NCBI GenBank assembly: GCA_023415655.1
Contig: JAEZKD010000137.1
Span: 1-13,756 of the forward strand
Reading direction: 5' to 3'
Source of the DNA: Bacillota bacterium
GTDB lineage: Bacteria; Bacillota; Clostridia; Lachnospirales; Lachnospiraceae
DNA length: 13,756 nt
This document shows, piece after piece, positions 1 through 7,555 of this stretch (its first letter is position 1; every line of letters begins with the position of its first letter). The position numbers and the translations under genes are program-made. The notes under the pieces are model-generated. The model was not told where the DNA came from. It did not search any database and saw only the letters and a program-made list of their open reading frames with translations.

Positions 1-1
1 A

Positions 2-886
2 CGTTGTACCAATCAAGAGCTATTAAAAAAGATTGGTATAAAAGAATTAGGAAAACAGAACATAACTTCTTTTTCAAAAGCCTATTGTAATATGAGAACA
101 TGGTACTTAGGCTCTGATTTGTGTTTACCAGAATCCGTGAATTATTATACTTGTTATGTCAGCTCTGTCAATGACGAGGATTATCACAATTACGTAGGAT
201 ATCTACTAAATGATCAAATGCAGGTTACTGGTGAAATATATACTGCAGGTGATCGACATACTGTCTATAACTGGGGCTCAGCTATCTACTCAGATGGACT
301 AAGAAGAGAATGTTATGATAGGAATGGGAACCGGATGGTTGGTGAAGATGGTGTAAAGATAGAGGATTTTGTTACAAAAGCAGACCAGAATTATTTTTAT
401 GGTGCTGATGATACGGGAATCCACTTATACGATGATAACATGCGATTGCTCGCAATATTTGAGTGGGGAGAGCATTTGCATGGTCCATACGATAGTGTAA
501 AGGATGCTGATTTCTGGTATAACTATGAAGTTAATTTATATGATAAGGATTACACCGTATTAGTCAATTTAAAGAATGGTGGACAATATGAATTGGTGAT
601 TTATCAGAACAATCAGATACTATATTCAGAGGTATTCGATCAATTGATATCGTGTAAGGATTTTATAGTTCATGAGGATGGGAGTATTGAATTGATACTA
701 AAGCAATACTATTATAGTGACAGAATGTCATATTATAAGATCAACTCAAATGGTGAGTTGTTACAAAAGCAAGACATACCTAGCGATAAGTATATTGGGA
801 TGTTGCAGGGAAAGTTCATGATGTTTGATGATGGTGGAGTTCTTAAAATGAACGAATTCATTGAGATGATTTTAAACAATCTCTAA
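2..886 (+). CDS. hypothetical protein, 5' end outside the window
   Basis: The frame is open from the first bases to a TAA at 884-886 (294 codons visible). The first ATG, at 92, has no Shine-Dalgarno sequence before it, so the true start is probably upstream of the window. I do not recognise the family. The visible part is rich in Tyr, Asp, Asn and Gly, with several short beta-type segments ending in D/N-x-N-G or D-D-N turns (for example YDRNGNRMVG, LYDDNMRLL, KINSNGELL). This resembles the C-terminal part of a beta-propeller or WG-repeat-like protein, but that is only a resemblance. No membrane segment or catalytic motif is seen, and a signal peptide, if any, would lie outside the window. A strong terminator follows 53 bp downstream, so this is the last gene of its unit. 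Confidence 0.75.
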   Translation, partial: RCTNQELLKKIGIKELGKQNITSFSKAYCNMRTWYLGSDLCLPESVNYYTCYVSSVNDEDYHNYVGYLLNDQMQVTGEIYTAGDRHTVYNWGSAIYSDGLRRECYDRNGNRMVGEDGVKIEDFVTKADQNYFYGADDTGIHLYDDNMRLLAIFEWGEHLHGPYDSVKDADFWYNYEVNLYDKDYTVLVNLKNGGQYELVIYQNNQILYSEVFDQLISCKDFIVHEDGSIELILKQYYYSDRMSYYKINSNGELLQKQDIPSDKYIGMLQGKFMMFDDGGVLKMNEFIEMILNNL

Positions 887-939
887 ATATCTATAATTAG
901 ACCATGGTATCAATTAAGCTCATACCAGGAATAGTCGTG

Positions 940-969
940 AAAAAGCTCTGCTCTACAGCAGAGCTTTTT
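940..969. terminator. bidirectional intrinsic terminator
   Basis: Perfect 13-bp inverted repeat: arms AAAAAGCTCTGCT (940-952) and AGCAGAGCTTTTT (957-969) around the loop CTAC. The outer A5/T5 tracts give a U-run on either strand. It ends the plus-strand gene that stops at 886 and sits correctly for the minus-strand relic that ends at 1013. Confidence 0.9.
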
Positions 970-1012
970 CTTAGTAATCCGATCCTATTGATAAAAAAAG
1001 GTTGTAACTATT

Positions 1013-1108
1013 CTATGGAATCAAATTAAAATCAAACATATCAGCCAGCGTCTGCATATCTTCAGGTGTCAAACCACCATTGGTGCCAGTTAATACATTG
1101 GTAGGTAT
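1013..1108 (-). pseudogene. 3' remnant of a minus-strand gene
   Basis: Read on the minus strand, about 31 codons end in TAG (1015-1013) and give a protein-like tail: LTGTNGGLTPEDMQ followed by TLADMFDFNLIP. The frame closes upstream at a TAA (1111-1109), and the only in-frame ATGs lie inside the fragment with no ribosome binding site. The AraC promoter begins at 1108, so nothing longer could be coded there. The shared terminator at 940-969 lies downstream, as expected for a gene convergent with the first one. I read it as the decayed end of a lost gene, family unknown. It could also be chance, because the stretch is short. Confidence 0.4.
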
Positions 1109-1136
1109 TTACAGAAAAATACTCTCATGATATGAT
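1108..1136 (+). promoter_or_regulatory. promoter of the AraC-family gene
   Basis: TTTACA (1108-1113), a 17-bp spacer and TATGAT (1131-1136): close to the sigma-A consensus with ideal spacing. The expected start of transcription lies about 45-50 bp upstream of the preferred start codon at 1191. Confidence 0.75.
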
Positions 1137-1190
1137 ATACTAATTACTCGTAGTATCGTTACAATGATGTATCAGTTAAGAGGAAAAATT

Positions 1191-2027
1191 ATGACAAGTG
1201 CGACATATAGTAAAAATCCATACTGGGAGCATACTGTTTTTCTTTATGTTAATCAAAACGAAGATTTGATATCTAGAATAAATGAAAAAGAACGTTCCAA
1301 AATAGTGTTATTAATGAAAGGAAGTATTATTGTTACATATCAAGACGCAGCACCTTGCGTCATAGCTGCGCCTTCCTTGCTATTCATTGATGAGAAGGAG
1401 ACACCACAGATAACAATCAAAGAAGAAATACAAGCAATGGCAATCTATTATCATCCTGTCCTTGATATAAAGGAGTTTACTCATCGTCATCGATGGTCAA
1501 AGCTTTCACCATTGGTATATTTAAGATGTAAAACGTTGGTTCAACAGATGCAAGAAGAATTAAATGATCAAATGGATGAATTTTGGTCTTGCCGTAGTCG
1601 ATCCTATTTGGTTGAATTACTAATTATGATTACAAAATTATACAACATAGATTTAGAATCCGATGGTACGGTCATGAAAGGGGAAATCGACCCATTACTA
1701 CGTAATGCCTTAGAATACATCCATACGAATTATGCTGATCGAATTACGCTCGAGCAATTATCGAGGGAATTTGGTGCAAATCGAAATCTATTAGCGATAG
1801 CCTTCAAGGATAAGTTTCAGGCAACACCAATGCAATATCTGATGCAACATCGTATTGAGGTTGCATGCTCGTTATTAACGAACACAGAATTACCAGTTAC
1901 AGAGATTGGATTGCGTGCTGGATTCTTTGATTTAAGTCATTTTGGTCGAACCTTTAAAAAGTATCTGAGTTGTTCGCCAGCAACCTATCGTAACCAAGAA
2001 GAAGATTTGAAATCCCAAGGAACCTAG
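1191..2027 (+). CDS. AraC-family transcriptional regulator
   Basis: A 278-residue DNA-binding regulator. Residues about 30-90 look like the beta-rich cupin-type effector or dimerisation half. Residues 167-266 are a typical AraC/XylS double helix-turn-helix: the first helix pair is around ITLEQLSREFGANRNLLAIAFK, and the second contains the family-typical PVTEIGLRAGFFDLSHFGRTFKK and SPATYR. An ATG at 1164 would add nine residues but has no ribosome binding site, whereas AAGAGG lies 7 nt before the ATG at 1191, so that start is preferred. It has its own promoter at 1108-1136. The next genes in the same direction encode a MATE and an MFS transporter, which makes them the likely targets, by position only. 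The TAG stop is itself the first of a series of in-frame TAGs in an 18-bp repeat. The effector is unknown. Confidence 0.9.
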   Translation: MTSATYSKNPYWEHTVFLYVNQNEDLISRINEKERSKIVLLMKGSIIVTYQDAAPCVIAAPSLLFIDEKETPQITIKEEIQAMAIYYHPVLDIKEFTHRHRWSKLSPLVYLRCKTLVQQMQEELNDQMDEFWSCRSRSYLVELLIMITKLYNIDLESDGTVMKGEIDPLLRNALEYIHTNYADRITLEQLSREFGANRNLLAIAFKDKFQATPMQYLMQHRIEVACSLLTNTELPVTEIGLRAGFFDLSHFGRTFKKYLSCSPATYRNQEEDLKSQGT

Positions 2028-2133
2028 AAAGCGGAGGAAATCTAGGAAGCAAAGGGAAGCTAGGAAGTAAAGGGAAGTTAGGAAGTAAAGGGAAGTTAGG
2101 TAGTAAAGGAATTCTAGAAAGCTAAGAAAATTA
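2026..2133 (+). repeat. 18-bp polypurine tandem repeat, about six units
   Basis: The unit is AGGAAGTAAAGGGAAGTT. Copies 2-4 (2044-2061, 2062-2079, 2080-2097) are nearly identical; copies 1 (2026-2043), 5 (2098-2115) and 6 (2116-2133) are degenerate. The plus strand is almost all purines. The unit is six codons long, so in the frame of the preceding AraC gene each unit begins with TAG. In the frame one base earlier it reads as a repeated G-S-K-G-K-L peptide. Copies at the edges are more diverged than those in the middle, as expected for repeats growing by slippage. Confidence 0.9.
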
Positions 2134-2167
2134 AGATTCTAGAACATAAAAGGATTCATAATAATCC

Positions 2168-2281
2168 AAGGGACATCCTATCATTTATGACTCTATAATA
2201 CCTATATACTGTGATTACTCCAAAAAAGTCACATTATACAGAATATTATTAGAGAAAATAGTGAATGATAAGATGCCCCTT
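2168..2281. repeat. 114-bp imperfect long inverted repeat
   Basis: Outer arms of 20 bp, 2168-2187 (AAGGGACATCCTATCATTTA) and the reverse complement of 2262-2281, agree at 17 positions. Inside them the two halves keep matching with small gaps: CTCTATAATA against CTCTAATAATA, and CTGTGATTA against a TGTATAATGTGA stretch. The whole element is therefore close to a palindrome. It has no coding capacity. It could be a MITE-like miniature element, or a folded RNA or terminator-like structure between the AraC gene and the transporter promoter. No target-site duplication is evident. Confidence 0.65.
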
Positions 2282-2314
2282 TTTGATTGATACATATACA
2301 AGGAATTCTTGTTA

Positions 2315-2323
2315 TGCTATAAT
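2315..2323 (+). promoter_or_regulatory. extended -10 promoter of the transporter unit
   Basis: TGC followed by TATAAT (2318-2323) is a consensus extended -10 element, 56 bp before the MATE start codon. There is no good -35 hexamer at 17 bp, as often seen when an extended -10 is present. The long inverted repeat ends 33 bp upstream. Confidence 0.6.
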
Positions 2324-2379
2324 AAGGGTTAGTTCTACTTCAAGCAAAGAAAGATAAGACAGTTAGTTGGAGGAATATC

Positions 2380-3723
2380 ATGACACATAACTTGGGTACT
2401 GAAAAAGTACATCGATTGCTTTGGCAGCTTAGCATTCCTGCTATTCTTGGAATGTTAAGTAGCGCTATTTTTAATATTGTGGACCGTATCTTTGTTGGCA
2501 AAATCAACTCAGATGCATTGACAGCGGTAGGGATTACAATGCCGATTCAGATTTTTCAGATGGCATTTATTTTACTTCTTGGGATAGGTTCTTCTTCTCT
2601 AATCTCAATCAAGTTAGGAGAAGGAGCAAAAGAAGAGGCAGAGGATATCTTATATCTAGCATTTAAGTATATCATTATCTTCTTGGTTGGATTTGCAGCA
2701 TTATTTGTTGTATTTTTAGAACCAATCTTGAATTTGCTCTCAATATCACCAGAGGTTATGCCATATGCAAAAACATATATTCTCATTATTATCATAGGAG
2801 CAATCATAGGAATTCCTGGGTATTGTCTGAATAATTCGTTGCGTTCCATTGGCAAAGCAAAAACATCGATGAATATTATTATCGTGACATCGATTCTCAA
2901 TATTATTTTAGATCCTATCTTTATCTTTGTGTTTCAGTTAGGAATTGCGGGTGCGGCGATTGCAACAGTAATTTCTCAAGCAACACTGACGGTGTATGTT
3001 GTTTATGTATTTCTAAAGCGTCCAGATTTTATAATTCATCTACGTTTCAAAAGGACTGTAAAAAACTCAAGGTTATTAGGTATGATCATTAAGATGGGAA
3101 TGCCCTCCTTTTATGTTCAATTACTAGCCACAGCAGTAAATCTTGTGGTTAATTTTTATCTTCTTACGTATGGTTCGGACAAAGACATAGCAGCAGTTAC
3201 GATTATGGCCAGCATATTTAGCTTTTATCATATGGTTGTCTTTGGAATTGTACAGGGAAACAATGCAATCTGTGGTTATAATTGGGGTGCAAAAGAATAT
3301 GAGAGGGTAAGAAAGTCATTAAAACTTTCGCTATTTTATTCCTTTTTACTCTCTACACTGCTATTTATACTGATTGAGTTTTTCCCTCATTTATTAGTAA
3401 ACTTATTTACAGAGGAAGTGGATCTTCAAACGTTGGCTGCCAATGGTATCAAATTATACTTAGCTATGCTACCACTTGTAGGACTACAAACAATCAGCTC
3501 TCAATACTTTCAGGCGGTTGGAAAGGCAGCACAAAGTAGTGTTCTTTCCTTTTTACGATATGGAGTATTTATCGTACCAGCAATACTATTGTTAGCGCCA
3601 CGAATGGGAGTACAAGGAATTTATCTCAGTAATGCTTGTTCGGATGGATTAGCATCTTTGATTGCGATCCTATGTATTGTAGTAGAACTGAAACGACTCA
3701 AAGGATTGGCACAAGTAAATTGA
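2380..3723 (+). CDS. MATE-family multidrug efflux transporter, MepA-like
   Basis: A 447-residue polytopic inner-membrane protein of normal MATE length, with about 12 hydrophobic segments in two homologous halves. The N-terminal lobe has the MepA-type pattern IPAILGMLSSAIFNIVDRIF followed by VG; the second lobe repeats it from about residue 240 (MGMPSFYVQLLATAVNLVV). MATE proteins export cationic drugs or metabolites by Na+ or H+ antiport; the substrate here cannot be told. The ATG at 2380 is preceded by TTGGAGG with a 6-nt spacer. It is the first gene of a two-transporter unit, with the MFS gene starting 26 bp after its stop. The AraC-family regulator upstream may control the pair. Confidence 0.93.
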   Translation: MTHNLGTEKVHRLLWQLSIPAILGMLSSAIFNIVDRIFVGKINSDALTAVGITMPIQIFQMAFILLLGIGSSSLISIKLGEGAKEEAEDILYLAFKYIIIFLVGFAALFVVFLEPILNLLSISPEVMPYAKTYILIIIIGAIIGIPGYCLNNSLRSIGKAKTSMNIIIVTSILNIILDPIFIFVFQLGIAGAAIATVISQATLTVYVVYVFLKRPDFIIHLRFKRTVKNSRLLGMIIKMGMPSFYVQLLATAVNLVVNFYLLTYGSDKDIAAVTIMASIFSFYHMVVFGIVQGNNAICGYNWGAKEYERVRKSLKLSLFYSFLLSTLLFILIEFFPHLLVNLFTEEVDLQTLAANGIKLYLAMLPLVGLQTISSQYFQAVGKAAQSSVLSFLRYGVFIVPAILLLAPRMGVQGIYLSNACSDGLASLIAILCIVVELKRLKGLAQVN

Positions 3724-3749
3724 TAGAGGGAGAAAGGGATTGGGAAACT

Positions 3750-5045
3750 ATGAAAACAAAATTATCAAAGAAATTCTGGTGGACTCTAGTAATCTTTGGA
3801 CTGATGGGACAGATTGCTTGGGTGGTTGAGAACATGTATTTTAACGTGTTTGTTTATAAGATGTTTCATGCATCTGCAGCAGAGATATCGTTGATGGTTG
3901 GTGCAAGTGCAGTTGCAGCAACCGTAACAACGTTATTGGTCGGTGCTTTGTCTGATCAATGTGGAAAGAGAAAAGTATTTATCTGTGCTGGTTATATTCT
4001 ATGGGGGTTTACAATTCTTGCGTTTTCCTTGGTACGTATGGATATCCTCCAAAGCTTTGTGTCAGACGTCACAGCAGCAGCTTCACTTGGAGTTAGTATT
4101 GTCATTGTATTGGATTGTGTTATGACCTTTTTTGGTTCGAGTGCAAATGATGCATGCTTTAATGCATGGTTGACAGACACTGGAGATGAGACCAATCGAG
4201 GACAAATTGAGGGAGTCAATTCAATGATGCCTTTGGTTGCAATCTTAGTTGTCTTTGGCGGATTTATGAGCTTAGATTTAGAAAAAAGTTCAAGCTGGAA
4301 CGCTATCTTTTGGATCATTGGTGGAATTGTGATCATCATAGGGATTCTCGGTATCTTCTTAATCGAGGAACGACCAATTGTAAAAAATAGTGATGGAAGT
4401 TATTTTAAGGACATCTTCTATGGCTTTCGTCCGTCTATCATCCGTAGCAATGTTGTGCTCTACTTAACCTTAGTAGCATTTGCACTGTTTGGAATTTCCA
4501 TACAGACGTTTATGCCTTATCTGATTCTATATTATGAGCAGACCTTACATATTGACAATTACGTACTTATCATGGCTCCAGCGATTATCATAGCTGCAGC
4601 AATTACTGCTTTTTACGGAAGACTTTTTGATCAAAAAGGATTTCTAAAATCAGTGGTCCCTTCACTGCTTAGTTTAGGCATTGGATATCTACTTTTATTT
4701 TTCTTTCAGCAGACGATACTTGTATTTCTAGGCTCCTTATGTATGATGACAGGATACTTAACTGGAATGGCTGTCTTTGGAGCGATGATCAGAGAGTATA
4801 CGCCAAAAGAGAAGACCGGATTATTCCAAGGCTTACGAATCTTTTCACAAGTATTCATTCCTGGTATTATTGGACCTGCAATTGGTGCTACTGTTCTAAA
4901 GGATGCAGATGTCATTGTAAATACGGATGGAACAACATCTTTCTTACCAGAAGCGGATATCTTTATCGCTGCGTTTGCGATTATTGTTGTTGTTTTTGGT
5001 TTTTTATTTGTAATGACAAAGAAGAGGGTGTACAAAGCAAAGTAA
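3750..5045 (+). CDS. MFS transporter
   Basis: A 431-residue membrane protein with about 12 hydrophobic segments. The loop after the second segment carries the MFS motif A as GALSDQCGKRK (residues 65-75). A charged central loop (around the residues EERPIVKNSDGSYFKDIFYG) separates two six-helix halves, as usual for the major facilitator superfamily. The ATG at 3750 is the first plausible start after the MATE stop. A longer frame reaching back to 3636 would overlap the MATE gene and is unlikely. The ribosome binding site is weak: GGGAGAAAGGG ends about 10 nt upstream. The two genes are probably co-transcribed. The substrate is unknown; it could be a drug, sugar or other metabolite. Confidence 0.9.
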   Translation: MKTKLSKKFWWTLVIFGLMGQIAWVVENMYFNVFVYKMFHASAAEISLMVGASAVAATVTTLLVGALSDQCGKRKVFICAGYILWGFTILAFSLVRMDILQSFVSDVTAAASLGVSIVIVLDCVMTFFGSSANDACFNAWLTDTGDETNRGQIEGVNSMMPLVAILVVFGGFMSLDLEKSSSWNAIFWIIGGIVIIIGILGIFLIEERPIVKNSDGSYFKDIFYGFRPSIIRSNVVLYLTLVAFALFGISIQTFMPYLILYYEQTLHIDNYVLIMAPAIIIAAAITAFYGRLFDQKGFLKSVVPSLLSLGIGYLLLFFFQQTILVFLGSLCMMTGYLTGMAVFGAMIREYTPKEKTGLFQGLRIFSQVFIPGIIGPAIGATVLKDADVIVNTDGTTSFLPEADIFIAAFAIIVVVFGFLFVMTKKRVYKAK

Positions 5046-5060
5046 AAATACAAGCTAACA

Positions 5061-5112
5061 TAAGAATGCAGAAAGATAATCCAGGAAACTAGGATGTCTT
5101 TCTGCTTTCTTA
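5061..5112 (+). terminator. hairpin terminator after the MATE-MFS unit
   Basis: Arms 5061-5076 (TAAGAATGCAGAAAGA) and 5097-5112 pair at 15 of 16 positions, with an inner TCC/GGA pairing in the loop. Pyrimidine- and T-rich sequence follows on the plus strand, though not as a single clean T-tract. The next gene is convergent, so the hairpin may serve both directions. Confidence 0.65.
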
Positions 5113-5201
5113 TTCGAATCGTTTTCTTCTTATCTTACGTTACCTATTTTTCTTATCTAATAATATCTTTTTTTCTTCTAATCTTATCCTAAACTTACTT
5201 C

Positions 5202-5756
5202 TTATTTCAACATCTTCTTACCAAGCTCCATCAGTGTTGTCTGATCCTTGGTACCAATACCAAACTGATACTGCATCGTATCAGGTCCGTAGGTCTTTAC
5301 GATTTTCCCTTCAATTAGAGTTTGATTTTTCATCCCACATTCGGTATTCGCAAAGGTCATGGCTTCGGACTCGCTACGTGCCTTAATGGATAGATTGGTA
5401 TACACTGTTTTATCTTGGCGATTTTTTACTTTGCACACAAGGAAGTATAATAGTTCTTCTTGTGGAACAACTGGTGTAGCATTACTTTTTTTAAGAATGG
5501 CATCACTTGCTTGTTTGGAAAAAGGAACTTCATCAAGCTGAGAATCAGCTGTTAAAAGCCCATCGAGACGACCTAGGATATATGCAAGTTCTATCAAACG
5601 CTTTGTCTTTGGATCTTTTATGTCTTGAAATGCTTTTGTTTTAAGATTGGTGACAGAGAGTTCTTCTGAAGTAAATGATTGGACTCCCTTGTTTTTTGCC
5701 GTCATCATCTGAAGGTCATATTGATTTTTTATTTTATTATTTCTCCAAGTATACAT
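5202..5756 (-). CDS. hypothetical protein, 184 residues
   Basis: I do not recognise this protein. It begins MYTWRNNKIKNQYDLQ and shows no signal peptide or membrane segment, so it is probably cytoplasmic. Residues about 1-85 are charged and look helical (LIELAYILGRLDGLL); a Ser/Thr-Pro-rich linker follows; residues about 98-184 look alpha/beta (LLYFLVCKVKNRQDKTVYTN, then KARSESEAMTFANTECG). The open frame extends back to an ATG at 5900, but the promoter at 5784-5811 lies inside that extension. The ATG at 5756 follows it with AAGGGAG about 11 nt upstream, so the shorter form is preferred. It appears to be transcribed alone and converges on the MFS unit. Confidence 0.7.
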   Translation of the reverse strand: MYTWRNNKIKNQYDLQMMTAKNKGVQSFTSEELSVTNLKTKAFQDIKDPKTKRLIELAYILGRLDGLLTADSQLDEVPFSKQASDAILKKSNATPVVPQEELLYFLVCKVKNRQDKTVYTNLSIKARSESEAMTFANTECGMKNQTLIEGKIVKTYGPDTMQYQFGIGTKDQTTLMELGKKMLK

Positions 5757-5783
5757 ATCGTTCAAAACTCCCTTTTTTCCTTC

Positions 5784-5811
5784 ATTATAACATGAGTGTT
5801 GCATTTTGCAA
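5784..5811 (-). promoter_or_regulatory. promoter of the 184-residue hypothetical gene
   Basis: On the minus strand: TTGCAA (5811-5806), a 16-bp spacer, and TATAAT (5789-5784) preceded by TGT, giving an extended -10. It lies 27 bp before the preferred ATG and decides that start over the upstream one at 5900. Confidence 0.7.
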
Positions 5812-6041
5812 TGAATTCTATCCGATGTTTTATCGCTGATATTGCCGATCTCGTGAAGCGACAGGTAAGATTTATAAAGTAAGGGTATGGAACCATTCAA
5901 ACAAGCATAGAATATAAAGTAAAGAATTCAAAAGATAGACAAGCTAATAGTGTAAAAGAAAAAAATAAAGACATACATATGACGGAAATAGCCGTTACCT
6001 CTGACAAAATGTGATCAGAAGAATGAAAGTGAGGAACAAAG

Positions 6042-6338
6042 ATGGAGTACTTAAAACGAAAATGGGAAGAGAAGAATGTCTTGCAAAAGAGATTGTCAGT
6101 AATTATCTATATTTTATTTGGTATTATAATTGTTTTACTTTTTTTAGGTTCTGTTAAAGTAATTACCTTTAATCTTGTCAATCTCATCATTGTTTTACTA
6201 ATTGGCTTTATTGAGTTATTGTTAGGCTTAAGCAATTATCGTGATTGCAAGCCGGCATCGATTGTCTACTTGATTGCAGGGATCGTAGTATGCTGTTTAT
6301 CTATAACCGGCTTGTTTCGTTTCGTGTCATCATTTTAG
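6042..6338 (+). CDS. small membrane protein, three segments
   Basis: 98 residues: a charged N-terminus (MEYLKRKWEEKNVLQKR) followed by three hydrophobic segments at about 19-38, 44-63 and 74-95, the last two separated by a short polar loop (SNYRDCKPAS). I recognise no specific family; the layout is like small DUF308- or DUF3953-type membrane proteins, but no diagnostic residue supports that. The start is well supported by GAGGAA 5 nt before the ATG. It is read away from the 184-residue gene, with a 285-bp gap. Its TAG stop overlaps the TAA of the convergent ArAE gene, with no terminator hairpin between them. Confidence 0.8.
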   Translation: MEYLKRKWEEKNVLQKRLSVIIYILFGIIIVLLFLGSVKVITFNLVNLIIVLLIGFIELLLGLSNYRDCKPASIVYLIAGIVVCCLSITGLFRFVSSF

Positions 6339-7318
6339 TTGGACCAGTATTTCTCTAATTGTTCTGCCGTAAGGCTATCAGCAAAGCGTTCTTTGGTTTG
6401 CAGAAATAGTTTAAAATCAACTAGTATCATATATAAGACTGCACGGTCTTCGAACTCTTCCCGAGTAACAGGCAAAGGATTTTGTTTTAGCTGCTCATGT
6501 AGTAATTCCTCTTGGGAGATTAAATGTTTGGCGTTATTTGATTCCATAAGCGTATTTGCTATTTCCTCAATAAAACGACTAACTTCAACAGCTTGTGCTG
6601 GTACGGTTTTGAGTAGAACAATTTTTTCATAGATTTCTTTTAGAATCGAATATTGTTGTTTGCGCATCTCCATATATTGAATGTAGTATTGGGATTCTTT
6701 CAGTAAACTATTGTTCATATTCGTATAGGCATGACTTAACCCATTGCGGATTAGTTGTTGTAAAGCTTCAAAGCAGTGAGGCTCGTATTTGGATTTATCG
6801 CTCTCTTGAAGGAAGTATGCCATCCGAAATAGGATCTTACGAAGTTCCGTTTCAATGGTTGCTTGATCATTTCGAATTTGTTTCACATGATCTGGCATCA
6901 CCAAATTTACTAAAGTACCAACACCAGCTCCGAGCAACAATAGCATTGCTTCATTCCCAATCATAGAGAAAGAAAGATCGGCAGAGAGGATATAGTGAGT
7001 CGCAAGAACTGCGTTCATTGCAATTCCATCACCTAGCTTGAAAAGATAACAACCTCCAACAAAGATAAATAAAAAGATACCAAATGAGATGGTGGAAAAT
7101 TGTAATGGTGGAAATAAACCTATGGATAAAGTGGTTGCAAATATAAAAGCTATGAATCTTTTGAGTGAGATAAAAATAGTCTCTTTTTTGGTATCCTGAA
7201 TCGTTAAAAGTGTGATAATACCAGCCGATATGCTATACTGCAATCCAAAAAAGGTTGCTAAGAGGATAGAGATGGTACTACCGAATGCAATTTTTATTAC
7301 TTTATTAAGTTGAATCAT
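6335..7318 (-). CDS. ArAE-type (DUF939) membrane protein, putative aromatic acid exporter
   Basis: A 327-residue protein with the architecture of the Firmicute aromatic acid exporter family, YqjA/YgaE-like. Several hydrophobic segments fill residues about 5-135, including a typical start (VIKIAFGSTISILLATFFGL) and the GIITLLTIQDTKKET loop. A soluble helical domain fills residues about 140-325 (EELRKILFRMAYFLQES, then VLYMILVDFKLFLQTKE). The transport role is inferred from the family name; most members are uncharacterised. The ATG at 7318 has GGAG 6 nt upstream. An ATG four codons earlier (7330) has none, so the shorter form is preferred. It converges on the small membrane protein gene with a 4-bp overlap. 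Confidence 0.85.
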   Translation of the reverse strand: MIQLNKVIKIAFGSTISILLATFFGLQYSISAGIITLLTIQDTKKETIFISLKRFIAFIFATTLSIGLFPPLQFSTISFGIFLFIFVGGCYLFKLGDGIAMNAVLATHYILSADLSFSMIGNEAMLLLLGAGVGTLVNLVMPDHVKQIRNDQATIETELRKILFRMAYFLQESDKSKYEPHCFEALQQLIRNGLSHAYTNMNNSLLKESQYYIQYMEMRKQQYSILKEIYEKIVLLKTVPAQAVEVSRFIEEIANTLMESNNAKHLISQEELLHEQLKQNPLPVTREEFEDRAVLYMILVDFKLFLQTKERFADSLTAEQLEKYWSN

Positions 7319-7375
7319 ATGGTTCTCCATTGATATAAGGATTTAGTTTAAAATCTGATACAAGGTTATATCGAC

Positions 7376-7381
7376 ATTATA
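7376..7381 (-). promoter_or_regulatory. -10 element, probable promoter of the ArAE gene
   Basis: On the minus strand a perfect TATAAT lies 57 bp before the ATG at 7318. The -35 region at 17 bp (TCGAAA) is poor, so the call rests mainly on the -10. Confidence 0.45.
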
Positions 7382-7471
7382 ATAGATAACATGTAAGATT
7401 TCGAGTAAAATATAAAAAAGCTTTTGAATTGTTTACTAAGATGGCAAATGTCTGATTATTATATTACATGG

Positions 7472-7496
7472 GTGATTCTTTCTAGCAAGGAGTCAC
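7472..7496 (+). repeat. imperfect dyad just upstream of the ABC-F promoter
   Basis: GTGATTCTTT (7472-7481) and AAGGAGTCAC (7487-7496) pair over 10 bp with two G-T pairs around a 5-nt loop. It ends 6 bp before the -35 hexamer, so it lies outside the expected transcript and could only act as a DNA site or as the tail of an upstream RNA. Function unknown. Confidence 0.35.
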
Positions 7497-7502
7497 TAAA
7501 AG

Positions 7503-7530
7503 TTGACAAAAATCAAAGATATGGTAAAAT
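7503..7530 (+). promoter_or_regulatory. promoter of the ABC-F leader transcript
   Basis: TTGACA (7503-7508), a 16-bp spacer and TAAAAT (7525-7530). It is the best promoter in the 570-bp gap between the ArAE and ABC-F genes. It implies a leader of about 350 nt, long enough to hold the uORFs and terminator described separately. Confidence 0.7.
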
Positions 7531-7555
7531 ATTCGTAATAGTTAAATGATTGGAG

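Noticed and set aside
2026..2133. CRISPR-like array
   Set aside because: The 18-bp units are directly adjacent with no spacers, so this is a simple tandem repeat.
3636..3749. N-terminal extension of the MFS transporter
   Set aside because: It would lie inside the MATE coding region and adds residues not expected before the first membrane segment.
4706..5053. Minus-strand frames over the transporter genes (also 2556-2900 and 3992-4339)
   Set aside because: These are antisense shadows of hydrophobic coding sequence, without ribosome binding sites or protein-like features.
5757..5900. N-terminal extension of the minus-strand hypothetical gene
   Set aside because: A clear promoter (TTGCAA-16-TATAAT) lies inside it and the residues look unlike the rest; the start at 5756 is preferred.
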